Shown here: piece by piece, positions 28,784 through 37,689 of the stretch
Layout of the letters: each line of letters opens with the position of its first letter
Position numbering within the stretch: the stretch's first letter is position 1
Origin: Actinomadura hibisca NBRC 15177
Lineage (GTDB): Bacteria; Actinomycetota; Actinomycetes; Streptosporangiales; Streptosporangiaceae
Reading direction: 5' to 3'
Length of the DNA: 64,000 nucleotides
Assembly (NCBI RefSeq): GCF_001552635.1
Contig: NZ_BCRO01000019.1
Coordinates: forward strand, 124,001-188,000
Position numbers and translations under genes: made by a program
The notes under the pieces: model-generated
Told to the model about the DNA's origin: nothing
Database searches by the model: none
What the model saw: only the letters and a program-made list of their open reading frames with translations

Positions 28784-30514
28784 TCACTGGGCGGCTCCGG
28801 ACGGGCAGGCGGGGTCGTACCAGACGACCCACCACAGCGCGCCCAGCGCGCCGGAACGTTGGTAACGCCACCCTGGCGGACGCTGCGGCCAGGTCTCGGC
28901 GGCCTGGACTCCTGCGGGCCAAGAGACGATCACTGTGCAGACGCCGGGGGGCGGACCCTGGGCGGGGTCGAACTGCTGGAGCCCGGTCCACCACACCGCG
29001 TTGGCGAGCCTTGAGTAGACGAGCTGCGGTTCGGGCTCGACCAGGTCGAGTTCGGCGGCGTGCCGCTCGATGGCGACACCGCCCGTGGTGCGGGGCAGGG
29101 CGGAGGGCGGCATCGTCTCCTCGACGAACCGCCACACCGAGCTGGGCACCAGGGTCAGCGAGACGTTGAGCACGAGCAGGGCGGCCGCGAGCTTGGGCGT
29201 GCCCCATCGCAGGAGCCCGTACAGGACGAGCAGCAGGGCACCGGCCGACGCCGAGATGACCAGGGGCCGCAGTTCCAGGTAGCTGCCGCCGAGCGGGCCG
29301 ATCTCCGGGAAGTCGTAGAAGCTCACCGCGTAGGTGTCGATCCGTTCGCCCAGGTAGAGCAGCAGCCAGCCGCCGAGAGCGAACATCAGGCCGATAGCCC
29401 CGGCGACCAGCCGTGCCGACGCCGCCCGGCGCAGCAGCGCGGCGAGCCCGACCAACGCGTAAACCAGCGACAGGCAGGCGATGTAGCGGCCGTAGGCGAA
29501 GTTGCCGACCCGGTGCTCGTCGGGGAGCGCCGCCGTCGAGGCGAGGGTGATCCCGGCGGTGGTGGCCAGCAGGAGGGCGGCCGCGATCCGGTCCGGCTGC
29601 GGGGAGGAGCGGCGGAACAGGACGGCGACCGCCACGATCAGGCCCACCGCGCCCAGCCCCCACGTGCCGGTGGACATGGCCCAGAGCTGGCCGCTGGCGG
29701 CGGTAACCGTACGCAGCAGGCCCGACGGGCTGGTGAGGCGGTCCTGCATCGTCGATCCCAGGTCGAACGATCCACCCGGGTAGAGGGCGCCGGAGACCCA
29801 CGCGTTGAAGGCCAGGGCGGCACCGCAGGCCGCGCCGGTCGCCGCGCCCGCGATCAGGGCGACGCGCCGGGCCGGTCCGCGCGCCGCCATGGCCGCGAGG
29901 AGCACCGCGTGCACCAGCAGGACGATCGTGCCGCGCGCGTGGACGGTGACCGAGTAGGCGGCCGGCGCGCTCGCCAGCAGCGCCGGACCGAGCGTGCCGC
30001 ACCGGACGAACCGGTCGGCGGCCAGCAACCAGCCCAGCACGATCACCGGCAGGACGGCGTCGGACATCGCGAGCCCGCCGTACAGGGTGGTGGCGGGGAG
30101 CAGCGCCGCCACCCACGAGATCACCGAAGCGGGGCCGGGACGCACGCCGCAGCGCAGCAGCACCGCCCGCGCGAGCGGGAACAGCAGCGCGCCGACCAGG
30201 GCGTTGACGACGAGGACGATCGAGTAGACCCGGCCGGGATCGTCGGTCACCCAGTACGCGGGTGCCAGCAGCAGCGGATATCCGCCCTGGTAGAAGGGCA
30301 TGCCGGTGAAGTCGGTGCCCGGTCCGCCCGCGAGCCAGCGGGCGGCGAGCAGGTAGCCGGGCTCGTCCGGGTGGATCAGCGGGAAGTCGCGGCCCCAGGA
30401 CGGCAGCAGCCGCACGGCCACCTGGAGGGCGCACGCCGCGACGAGCGGCCAGGGTCCCGCCGCCCACGCGCGGCGGGCGCCCGTGCCCGTGTCCGGCTCC
30501 GCAGTGATCGTCAT
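28784..30514 (-). CDS. GT-C-type membrane glycosyltransferase, paralogue 2
   Basis: 576 residues with about 12 transmembrane helices. An acidic motif in the first extracellular loop (LIHPDEPGYLLAARWL) matches the catalytic DE of polyprenyl-phosphate-dependent GT-C enzymes. It shares long blocks with the next gene upstream (HRVGNFAYGRYIACLSLVY, WALLPATTLYGG-like, TGTWGLGA), so the two are tandem duplicates. The C-terminal soluble segment ends in a VCTVIVSWPAG domain. Its ATG overlaps the upstream stop (ATGA). The sugar and acceptor are unknown; envelope glycan assembly is likely. Confidence 0.8.
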   Translation of the reverse strand: MTITAEPDTGTGARRAWAAGPWPLVAACALQVAVRLLPSWGRDFPLIHPDEPGYLLAARWLAGGPGTDFTGMPFYQGGYPLLLAPAYWVTDDPGRVYSIVLVVNALVGALLFPLARAVLLRCGVRPGPASVISWVAALLPATTLYGGLAMSDAVLPVIVLGWLLAADRFVRCGTLGPALLASAPAAYSVTVHARGTIVLLVHAVLLAAMAARGPARRVALIAGAATGAACGAALAFNAWVSGALYPGGSFDLGSTMQDRLTSPSGLLRTVTAASGQLWAMSTGTWGLGAVGLIVAVAVLFRRSSPQPDRIAAALLLATTAGITLASTAALPDEHRVGNFAYGRYIACLSLVYALVGLAALLRRAASARLVAGAIGLMFALGGWLLLYLGERIDTYAVSFYDFPEIGPLGGSYLELRPLVISASAGALLLVLYGLLRWGTPKLAAALLVLNVSLTLVPSSVWRFVEETMPPSALPRTTGGVAIERHAAELDLVEPEPQLVYSRLANAVWWTGLQQFDPAQGPPPGVCTVIVSWPAGVQAAETWPQRPPGWRYQRSGALGALWWVVWYDPACPSGAAQ

Positions 30515-32283
30515 CGGCGTCCGCCCGTCGCGCAGGCCGGGTCCCACCAGTACACCCACCAGATGCCGTTCAGCCCCTCCCGCCGGTACTGCCAGCCCGG
30601 CGGGTGTCGCGGCCAGCTGTCGGCGGCGAGGATGCCCACCGGCCACGACACGATGGCGGTGCACACGCCGGCGCGCGGCGCGCCCCGGCGCGGATCGAAC
30701 CGTTCGAGCCCGGTCCAGTCGACCGCCACGGCCAGCCGCGCGGTCAGCAGGGGCGGGTCGGGGCGGTAGTCGACGGGGTGGCGCTCGTCGACGGCGACGC
30801 CGCCCGCTCGCACGGGCGGGGACGCGAACGGGTACGCCGCGTACCGCACCAGCGTGAGGTTGATGAAGAGCGCGGCGATGAGGTTGATCTGGAACAGCCC
30901 CACGGCCAGTTTCGCCACGCCCCAGCGGCCCAGCCCCCACAGCGCCACCATCAGCGCGCCCGCCACCAGCGTCGAGGTCGGCAGCTCCAGCTCCTGGTAG
31001 TTCAGCGCCAGCAGCCCCACCTCGGGGAAGTCCCAGCCCATGAACGTGTAGGTCTCCAGGCGGCTGCCCCCGTAGAGCCGGACGCACGCCGCCGTCCCGA
31101 CCAGCAGCGCCAGCGCGCCCGCCACCGCATTCCGTGCGCGCGGGAGGCGCGCCAGGGCCGCCAGTCCGACCAGCGTGTAGACGAGGGCGACGCAGGCGAT
31201 GTAGCGGCCGTAGGCGAAGTTGCCGACCCGGTGCTCGTTGGGAAGCGCCGCCACCGACCCGTAGGAGACGCCCGCGGTGACCGCCAGCAGGACTCCCGCC
31301 ATGATCCGGTCGGGGGCGGGCGAACGCCGCCGCAGCAGCACGCCGAGCACGGCGACCAGGCCTAGCCCGCCCAGCCCCCAGGTGCCGCAGATCATGGCCC
31401 AGAGCTGGCCCGCCGAGCCCGACAGCGCCCACACCTGCCCGCCGAACGAGGTCAGGTGGTCGATCAGGATCCCGGTGTGGTCCTTCGGCCCGCCGGGATA
31501 GAGGGCGTCCCGCACGTGTCCGTTGAGCAGGGCGGCGGCCACGCCCCCCACCACGACGACCGCGAGCGCCGACGCCGCCGCGCGCCGTGGCCGCCGCGCG
31601 ACCAGGCACCCGGCCAGCACCAGGACGTGCACGCCGAGCACCACGGTGCCCCGCATGTGCGTGGCGTAGGCGTAGACCGCGACCAGCCCGGATACGATCC
31701 CGGCCGCGGCACCGCCTCCGCGCACGAACCGGTCCAGGGCCAGCAGCCAGCCCAGCACGATCACCGGAAGCACCGCGTCGACCAGCGCGCCCGACCCGAA
31801 CAACGTCGTGGCGGGCAGCAGCGCGGCGGCCCATGCCAGCGCGAACGCGTCGGTCCGGGCGAACCCCAGTCGCCGCAGCGCCAGGTGACCGAGCGGGAAG
31901 GCCAGCGCGCCGATCAGCGCGTTGGTCACCAGGACCGTCCGGAAGACCGACGAGGGGTCGTCGCCCATCAGGTAGGCGGGAACGAGCAGCAGCGCGTAGC
32001 CGGGCTGGTAGAAGGTGGAGCCGGAGAAGTCCCCGCCGACGCCGCCGGTCAGCCAGCGCGCGGCGACGAGGTAGCCGGCCTCGTCCGGGTAGACGAGCGG
32101 TGCCTCCGCCCGCGCCGTGAGGACCAGCCGGACGGCCACCTGAGCGGCCCAGCCCGCCAGCAGCAACCACGGCACGGACCGGACGGTGGCGCGGCGCGGC
32201 CGGTCGGCGTCGCCGGGGAGCGTCCGCCGGCGGAGTCCGGCCGGCGTCATGCGCGCCCGGCCGGACTCCGCCGCCGTGCTCAC
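30511..32283 (-). CDS. GT-C-type membrane glycosyltransferase, paralogue 1
   Basis: 590 residues from GTG 32283, which overlaps the AftA-like stop (GTGA) and has AGGCGG upstream; ATG 32250 is an alternative. Topology and motifs match the following gene: LVYPDEAGYLVAARWL, FYQPGYALLLVPAYL, RVGNFAYGRYIACVALVY, and a C-terminal VCTAIVSWPVG region. It is a polyprenyl-phosphate-sugar-dependent transferase by topology and the loop-1 DE; its substrate is unknown. Confidence 0.8.
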   Translation of the reverse strand: MSTAAESGRARMTPAGLRRRTLPGDADRPRRATVRSVPWLLLAGWAAQVAVRLVLTARAEAPLVYPDEAGYLVAARWLTGGVGGDFSGSTFYQPGYALLLVPAYLMGDDPSSVFRTVLVTNALIGALAFPLGHLALRRLGFARTDAFALAWAAALLPATTLFGSGALVDAVLPVIVLGWLLALDRFVRGGGAAAGIVSGLVAVYAYATHMRGTVVLGVHVLVLAGCLVARRPRRAAASALAVVVVGGVAAALLNGHVRDALYPGGPKDHTGILIDHLTSFGGQVWALSGSAGQLWAMICGTWGLGGLGLVAVLGVLLRRRSPAPDRIMAGVLLAVTAGVSYGSVAALPNEHRVGNFAYGRYIACVALVYTLVGLAALARLPRARNAVAGALALLVGTAACVRLYGGSRLETYTFMGWDFPEVGLLALNYQELELPTSTLVAGALMVALWGLGRWGVAKLAVGLFQINLIAALFINLTLVRYAAYPFASPPVRAGGVAVDERHPVDYRPDPPLLTARLAVAVDWTGLERFDPRRGAPRAGVCTAIVSWPVGILAADSWPRHPPGWQYRREGLNGIWWVYWWDPACATGGRR

Positions 32284-34319
32284 GAGGGCCGCCTGACCGC
32301 GATGACGGTGCCGTACCCCAGGTCCTTCACGACGAACTGGGGATCGCTGAACTGGGCGCGGGTGAAGTGCAGGTCCCGCTGGGGCGGAGGCACCTGGATG
32401 CCGCGCCAGACCAGGTCGTCGCCCCGGGCCTGGAGGACGAACACGTCGATGGGACCGAACCCGGTACGGGCCGTGGCCTGCGCGAACGCGGCCGGATCGG
32501 TGATCCTGCTCAGCTCGACGAGCCGCTGGAAGCGGTCGGGCCAGCGGACCGCGGCGTAGGAGGCCACCCGGTCCACGCCGAGGTGGCCGTTCCAGGGGAG
32601 GAAGGCGAACAGCTGCTCGTCGTAGGACAGCACGTGCGGCCTCACGTCGTGGGGCCGTACCTCGTGCACGGTGCGCTGGATGGCGTCGATCGGAAGGTAG
32701 CGCCACTGCCCGTCGCCCTTGAGCCGGGGCAGCAGCGAGGAGACCTGGGCGGCGTGCCTGGGCTGGCTGCCGTCGGGGAAGTACATGTAGTGGGCGCGGG
32801 ACGCCATGTGGTTGGAGTGCTCGGTGGACTTCCACGAGACGGCCGCGCCGTGGCTGAGCCGCGGCTTCCAGTGGTTGACCGGCATCCAGCCGTACCAGAA
32901 GCCGTAGCCGGTGAAGGCCATGGTGACCGCGACGACCACGGTCACGCTGCCGGTGGCGACCAGGTGGCGTGCCCGCTGGGCCAGGGCCGGGACCGCTTCC
33001 CGGGCGCTGAGCACCGCGCCCGCGACCAGGCAGGCCCCGACCAGGTAGCGCGAGTAGTAGAGCAGTCCGTTGTGCGCCGTCAGCACCCAGCGGAGGTAAC
33101 TGATCGCCTGGTAGGCGTAGACCCCGCCGACCATCGACAGCAGGGGCGGCGCCCACCAGCGGGAGCGGCTGTACCAGAGCAGTCCGAGCAGTCCGATCAG
33201 TTGCAGCAGCCCGAACAGGCTCATCGACAGGAACGGGAACGGATTGATCGACAGCCGCCCGTCGGAGTACTGGTCGCCGATCTGCTGGCCGCCGCCCAGC
33301 ATCGACCAGAGGTACGGGATGGTGTACCAGGCCGTGAGCACCGCCACCAGCGCGAGGATGCGGCCGAGGTAGCGCAGGTAGGCGCGCCGGTCGTCCTCGT
33401 GCCGCCACGTCCACCAGGCGAACGCGAGCACGCCGATCGCGCCGAAGAGCAGGTAGGCGTAGTAGGTCAGCAGGAGCGTCGAGTACAGCAGGCCGGCCGG
33501 CAGCCAGTGGAGCCGTCCCCGTCCGGGGCGCGCGACCGTCTGCAGGACCAGGGGGACCGTCACCGCCAGCGCCAGCATCTCGTACGCCTTGGACGGCTCC
33601 AGGAACAGCAGCAGGTTGAGCGGCGTGATCACCAGGGCCGCCGCCGGCGGCACGACGCGCGCCCACAACACGAACCCGGCCAGCAGTGCCAGGGACATCG
33701 TGACCGTCTGGGCGGGCTTGATCAGCATCCAGGCGGGTTCGTCCAGCAGCAGCGCGCTCTTGCCGATCAGGTACGGGTACAGCGGCGGGTACTCGGAGGC
33801 GACGGTCCCCACGATGCCGTCGGCGGTGCCCCAGCTCACCGTGTACCGCACGGCCATCGCCGCCATCCGCCCCGAGTCGCCCATGGCCGAGATCCGTTCC
33901 CCCGCCCCGGCGAAGTCCGAGTAGCCGAACGGCGTGCCCGACAGCGCGCTGCGCATCACCAGCGCGGCGTAGGCGGCGAAGGCGCCCGCGCTCACCCCGA
34001 TCAGCCAGGGGCCGCGCCAGCGCAGCGAGATCGCGCCCAGCACGACGGTCGTCGCCAGCAGCACGGCCAGCGGAAGGTTGGCGGAGCGCTGCACGAAGGG
34101 ATCGAGTTGCAGGCGGTCCGGCAGCCAGAACGCGAGCGGCAGGGCGACGATCCAGGTGAGAAAGGCGATGATCGACGCGCTGCGCGCCGCCCGCCGCACG
34201 AGGGAACCGGGGGACCGGCGCTCGGAAGCGGTGGCCGGGCTCGGAACGGACTCGGCGGCGCCATCCGGACCGGTGGTCGTGGAGTCGGTCTCGGCGGCCG
34301 CGAGCTTTTCGGGGGACAC
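32280..34319 (-). CDS. AftA-like galactan 5-O-arabinofuranosyltransferase homologue
   Basis: 679 residues from GTG 34319. About 11-13 transmembrane helices are followed by a 200-residue extracytoplasmic domain. The loop motif ASEYPPLYPYLIGK, the DFAGAGERI-like element and the C-terminal block (SYDEQLFAFLPWNGH, WRGIQVPPP, FSDPQFVVKDLGYGTVIAVR) fit the AftA_N/AftA_C pair, which primes arabinan on galactan in mycolata. Outside that group the product may be a related arabinofuranosyl or rhamnosyl decoration. It is the first gene of a coupled operon and is possibly leaderless. Confidence 0.8.
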   Translation of the reverse strand: MSPEKLAAAETDSTTTGPDGAAESVPSPATASERRSPGSLVRRAARSASIIAFLTWIVALPLAFWLPDRLQLDPFVQRSANLPLAVLLATTVVLGAISLRWRGPWLIGVSAGAFAAYAALVMRSALSGTPFGYSDFAGAGERISAMGDSGRMAAMAVRYTVSWGTADGIVGTVASEYPPLYPYLIGKSALLLDEPAWMLIKPAQTVTMSLALLAGFVLWARVVPPAAALVITPLNLLLFLEPSKAYEMLALAVTVPLVLQTVARPGRGRLHWLPAGLLYSTLLLTYYAYLLFGAIGVLAFAWWTWRHEDDRRAYLRYLGRILALVAVLTAWYTIPYLWSMLGGGQQIGDQYSDGRLSINPFPFLSMSLFGLLQLIGLLGLLWYSRSRWWAPPLLSMVGGVYAYQAISYLRWVLTAHNGLLYYSRYLVGACLVAGAVLSAREAVPALAQRARHLVATGSVTVVVAVTMAFTGYGFWYGWMPVNHWKPRLSHGAAVSWKSTEHSNHMASRAHYMYFPDGSQPRHAAQVSSLLPRLKGDGQWRYLPIDAIQRTVHEVRPHDVRPHVLSYDEQLFAFLPWNGHLGVDRVASYAAVRWPDRFQRLVELSRITDPAAFAQATARTGFGPIDVFVLQARGDDLVWRGIQVPPPQRDLHFTRAQFSDPQFVVKDLGYGTVIAVRRPS

Positions 34320-34327
34320 GGCACGCG

Positions 34328-34380
34328 ACTCTAACCAGGTCCTTTACCGGTAAGAAAGGGCCTTGAGTCCCAAGTGCGGG
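34328..34380 (-). promoter_or_regulatory. Shared regulon promoter of the AftA-like operon
   Basis: Box at 34357-34380 (minus strand CCCGCA, CTTGGG-ACTCA-AGGCCCT), 23 nt, TAGAGT (34328-34333). The predicted start is within a few bases of GTG 34319, implying a leaderless mRNA. Confidence 0.5.
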
Positions 34381-34395
34381 CGGAACCCGTAGAGG

Positions 34396-36048
34396 TCACT
34401 TGCCATAGGCGGCGAAGTCGTCGAACTCCGCCCAGGTGTCGGGATCGCCGACCCGGCGGTTCTCGCGTCCCTGGACGAGGCCCGCCGTCCACCCGCCGGC
34501 CGGGCGCGACGCGTCGGTCGCCTCTGCCACCAGCTTGTCCTTCGCCCACGCCTGGATGCGCACCCCGTCCCCGGTGACGTCGCAGACGGCCTGCAACTCG
34601 ACGGCCGCGCCCGGCGCCGCCACCGGAGCCTTGGACTTGGCCTTCTCGGTGGAGGCGGTCGCGGTGCCCTTGCGGATCCGCACCGAGCCCGTGCGGGACA
34701 GCAGCACCTCGTACTGCGCCTGGTCGCCGTCCTTGCAGTACAGCCCGGCCTCGTCCGCCGGGTCGCCGGTGGTCACGCGCGCCTTGACGCTGAGGACGAG
34801 GGCGCGCTGCGGGCCCGACAGCGGTGCCGGGGTGGAGTTCAAGGCCTGCGGATAGAACGTCCTGAGCCGGTAGACGCCGTCGGCTTGGACGCGCTCGAAC
34901 CCGACGCCGAGCCCGGAGGGCCATCCGCCGCCCGGTGCGGCGTAGTCCTGGCTCAGCAGGAGGGGACCCTTCGTCAGGGTGGCGGCGGAGGTGGAGGACG
35001 AGGGCCACAGCGCCACCGTCGCGGCGGCCGCCACCGCCAGGAGCGCCGCACCCGCTCCACTCCACAGCCAGACGCGGCGTCGGCGTCCGGGAAGCTTGCG
35101 CGCGAGCCGGGTGCGTCCGTCCCGAGGCGGGCCGTGCGGTCCGGGAGCCGGGGTGGTGGGACGTGCCGGGGCGGGCACGGGCGCGGGGGCGGGAGGTTCG
35201 TGCTGGAGCCGCTGGGCGACCTGGCCGGGGTCGCGCAGGCCGGTGAGTTCGGTCAGCAGCTCGACGGCGCTGGGGCGGTCGGCCGGTTCCTTGGACAGCG
35301 CCCGCGTCACCAGCTCCGACAGGGCCGGGTCCAGGCCGTCGAGCTGGGGCTCGCCGTGCACCGTGTTGTAGAGGATCTCCCGGTTGTTCTTCCCGCCGAA
35401 GGGCAGCCGTCCCGTCCCGGCGTAGGCGACCACGCACCCCCAGGCGAACACGTCCGCCGCCACGGTGATCGGTTCGCCGACCAGCCCCTCGGGCGCCATG
35501 AACGACGGGGTGCCCATGGTCAGGTTGTCCCTGGTCAGCGGGGAGTCGACGCCCAGCGTGCGGGCGATGCCGAAGTCGATGACCCGGGGCCCGAACGCCG
35601 ACAGCAGGATGTTGGCGGGCTTCAGGTCGCGGTGGACCACGCCCGCGCTGTGGATGGCGGTCAGCGCGGTCGCCACCCCCGCCGCCAGCCCCTGGAGGTC
35701 GCCCCCGCGCAGCGGCCCGCGCGCCATGATGACGTCCTCCAGCGTCGGGCCGGGGACGTACTCGGTGACCACGTACGGGGGATCGGCGTCCAGGTCGGCG
35801 TCCAGCACCGGCGCGGTGCAGAACGGCCGGACCTGCCGGGCGGCGGCCACCTCGCGCCGGAACCGCTCGCGGGACTCGGCGCTGCCCGTCACCTCCGGGC
35901 GCAGCACCTTGACGGCCACCCGCCCGCCGCCGGGCGCTTCCGCGAGATGGACGGTGCCCATCCCGCCCACGCCGAGGACGCGGACCAGCCGGTAGGGGCC
36001 GACGTGCTCCCCGGACCGGCCGGCGGGTCCAGCGTTGACCGAAGTCAT
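34396..36048 (-). CDS. PknB-type transmembrane Ser/Thr kinase
   Basis: 550 residues. Kinase domain about 18-275: GVGGMGTVHLA loop, VAVKVL, VHRDLKPANILL, DFGIARTLG, GTPSFMAPE. A Pro-rich juxtamembrane stretch and one transmembrane helix (about 330-355) follow. The extracellular part (about 195 residues) is beta-rich with two Cys (LYCKDG, LQAVCDV) and a WAEFDDFAAYG end, like a LamG/jelly-roll carbohydrate-binding sensor. ATG 36048. Intact catalytic residues suggest activity. Confidence 0.92.
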   Translation of the reverse strand: MTSVNAGPAGRSGEHVGPYRLVRVLGVGGMGTVHLAEAPGGGRVAVKVLRPEVTGSAESRERFRREVAAARQVRPFCTAPVLDADLDADPPYVVTEYVPGPTLEDVIMARGPLRGGDLQGLAAGVATALTAIHSAGVVHRDLKPANILLSAFGPRVIDFGIARTLGVDSPLTRDNLTMGTPSFMAPEGLVGEPITVAADVFAWGCVVAYAGTGRLPFGGKNNREILYNTVHGEPQLDGLDPALSELVTRALSKEPADRPSAVELLTELTGLRDPGQVAQRLQHEPPAPAPVPAPARPTTPAPGPHGPPRDGRTRLARKLPGRRRRVWLWSGAGAALLAVAAAATVALWPSSSTSAATLTKGPLLLSQDYAAPGGGWPSGLGVGFERVQADGVYRLRTFYPQALNSTPAPLSGPQRALVLSVKARVTTGDPADEAGLYCKDGDQAQYEVLLSRTGSVRIRKGTATASTEKAKSKAPVAAPGAAVELQAVCDVTGDGVRIQAWAKDKLVAEATDASRPAGGWTAGLVQGRENRRVGDPDTWAEFDDFAAYGK

Positions 36049-36176
36049 GACCGAGAACCTAGCGATCGTGTCCCGGCCGCAGCAAGGCGGGCCGGGACCG
36101 GCACCGGCATCAGCACCGGCAATGAGGACCTCGGGCCCTGGTCAGCGGGGGAGCGCGCTCGCTAGCTTCGCCCCTT

Positions 36177-37622
36177 GTGCCTGGTCTCACCGTTTCCCGC
36201 CCGGATCGGTCGCGTGACCGGACGGCCGCCCCCGACGTCCTGCGGCTGTTCGCGATCACCTGGGCGATGACGACCCTGTTCCACGTCTGGAGCAACCCGC
36301 GCTCGGCCGCGCTGCTGCACGACCCTTCCTGGGCGGGCGCGGTGCACGCCGCGCTCGCCCTGGGAGCGCTGGCGGTCCTGGTCCGTCCCGGCTCGGTGCG
36401 GGCCCTGCTCGTCCTCGCCGGTCTCCAGGTGGTCTCGCTCCTGGTCGAGCTGCCCTTCCTCGGCAACCACTGGCTGCTGGTGGCGCTCGTCGCGGCGGGA
36501 CTGCTGCTCAGCGCGGTCGCCGCGCGCGTCGCGACCGGAGGAGTGGATCCGGACGAGCTGACCCGCCGGTTCCTGCCGGTGGCCAAGAGCGTGCTGCTGG
36601 TGGCCTACGGATTCGCCGCGTTCAGCAAGCTCAACCAGGGCTTCCTGGAGCCGGGCCGGAGCTGCGCGACGTTCTTCGGCGACGAACTGTTCACCGGCTG
36701 GGGGCTGCCGGGGCCGCCCGGAACGGGACCGGTCGCGTGGACGATGGTGGTGGGCACGGTCGCCGTCGAGTGCACGATCCCGCTCCTGCTGGCGTTCCGC
36801 CGCACCCGGCACGCCGGAGTGCTGCTCGCGCTGCTGTTCCACACGCTGGTCGCGCTGGACGTCAAGCACTTCTTCTTCGACTTCTCCTCGGCGCTGCTCG
36901 CCCTGTTCCTGCTGTTCCTGCCCACCTCGTACGCCACATGGCTGCGCGGCCATGCGCAGCGGCTGAGCTACTCCCCGCGGCTCCCGCTGCTCGGCTCGGC
37001 CGCGTTGAGCGTCGGCATGTGGGTCCTGCCCCACGCCAAGCACCTGGGGTTGGCGGTCCTCGGCCTGTTCGCCCTGGCGGTCTGGGTGATGTACGCGGCG
37101 GTGCTGCTGTTCGCGGTGATCGCCTACCTGCGGGGAAGGCCGGAGCCGCGGCGCTTCGGGGCGGTGGGCGCGTCCCGCTGGCTGCTCGTCGTGCCGCTCG
37201 TCGCCGCGCTGAACGGCCTCACGCCCTACCTGGAGCTGAAGACCGGCTTCGGCTGGAACATGTACAGCAATCTCGTCACCGTCGGCGGGCGCAGCAACCA
37301 CTGGCTGATCGGCCGGACCCTGCCGCTGTCGGACGAGCAGCGGCGTCTGGTGACCGTCCTCGACTCCAGCGATCCCGAACTGCGCGAGTACGCCACCGAC
37401 CGTTACCGCCTCACCGTGCTGTCGCTTCGTGCGTACGCGGAGCGGCATCCCGACGTCCGGCTGCGCTACGAGCGGGACGGGGCCGTGCACGACACGAGGA
37501 TCGGCGACGACCCGCTGCTGTCCCGCCCGGTGCCGTGGTGGCAGGCCAAGTTCCAGCTCTACCGCGCCGTCGACGCCGACCCGCAGCCCCGGTGCCTGGA
37601 CCGGTGGGGCGCGGCGCGCTGA
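36177..37622 (+). CDS. HTTM-like polytopic membrane protein (gamma-carboxylase-related fold)
   Basis: 481 residues from GTG 36177. About ten transmembrane helices, with family-type blocks YGFAAFSKLNQGFLEP, VALDVKHFFFDFSSAL and LTPYLELKTGFGWNMYSNL, the last typical of HTTM proteins related to vitamin K-dependent carboxylase. The soluble C-terminus (about 110 residues) contains RLTVLSLRAYAERHPDVRLRY. Enzymatic activity in bacterial HTTM proteins is mostly unknown. Monocistronic, divergent from the kinase. Confidence 0.78.
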   Translation: MPGLTVSRPDRSRDRTAAPDVLRLFAITWAMTTLFHVWSNPRSAALLHDPSWAGAVHAALALGALAVLVRPGSVRALLVLAGLQVVSLLVELPFLGNHWLLVALVAAGLLLSAVAARVATGGVDPDELTRRFLPVAKSVLLVAYGFAAFSKLNQGFLEPGRSCATFFGDELFTGWGLPGPPGTGPVAWTMVVGTVAVECTIPLLLAFRRTRHAGVLLALLFHTLVALDVKHFFFDFSSALLALFLLFLPTSYATWLRGHAQRLSYSPRLPLLGSAALSVGMWVLPHAKHLGLAVLGLFALAVWVMYAAVLLFAVIAYLRGRPEPRRFGAVGASRWLLVVPLVAALNGLTPYLELKTGFGWNMYSNLVTVGGRSNHWLIGRTLPLSDEQRRLVTVLDSSDPELREYATDRYRLTVLSLRAYAERHPDVRLRYERDGAVHDTRIGDDPLLSRPVPWWQAKFQLYRAVDADPQPRCLDRWGAAR

Positions 37623-37689
37623 CTCCGGTCGGGCGGAACGCCGACGGCTCGGCCGCGCGTGGCGACCGGGCCGTCAGGGGATGTTCGGA

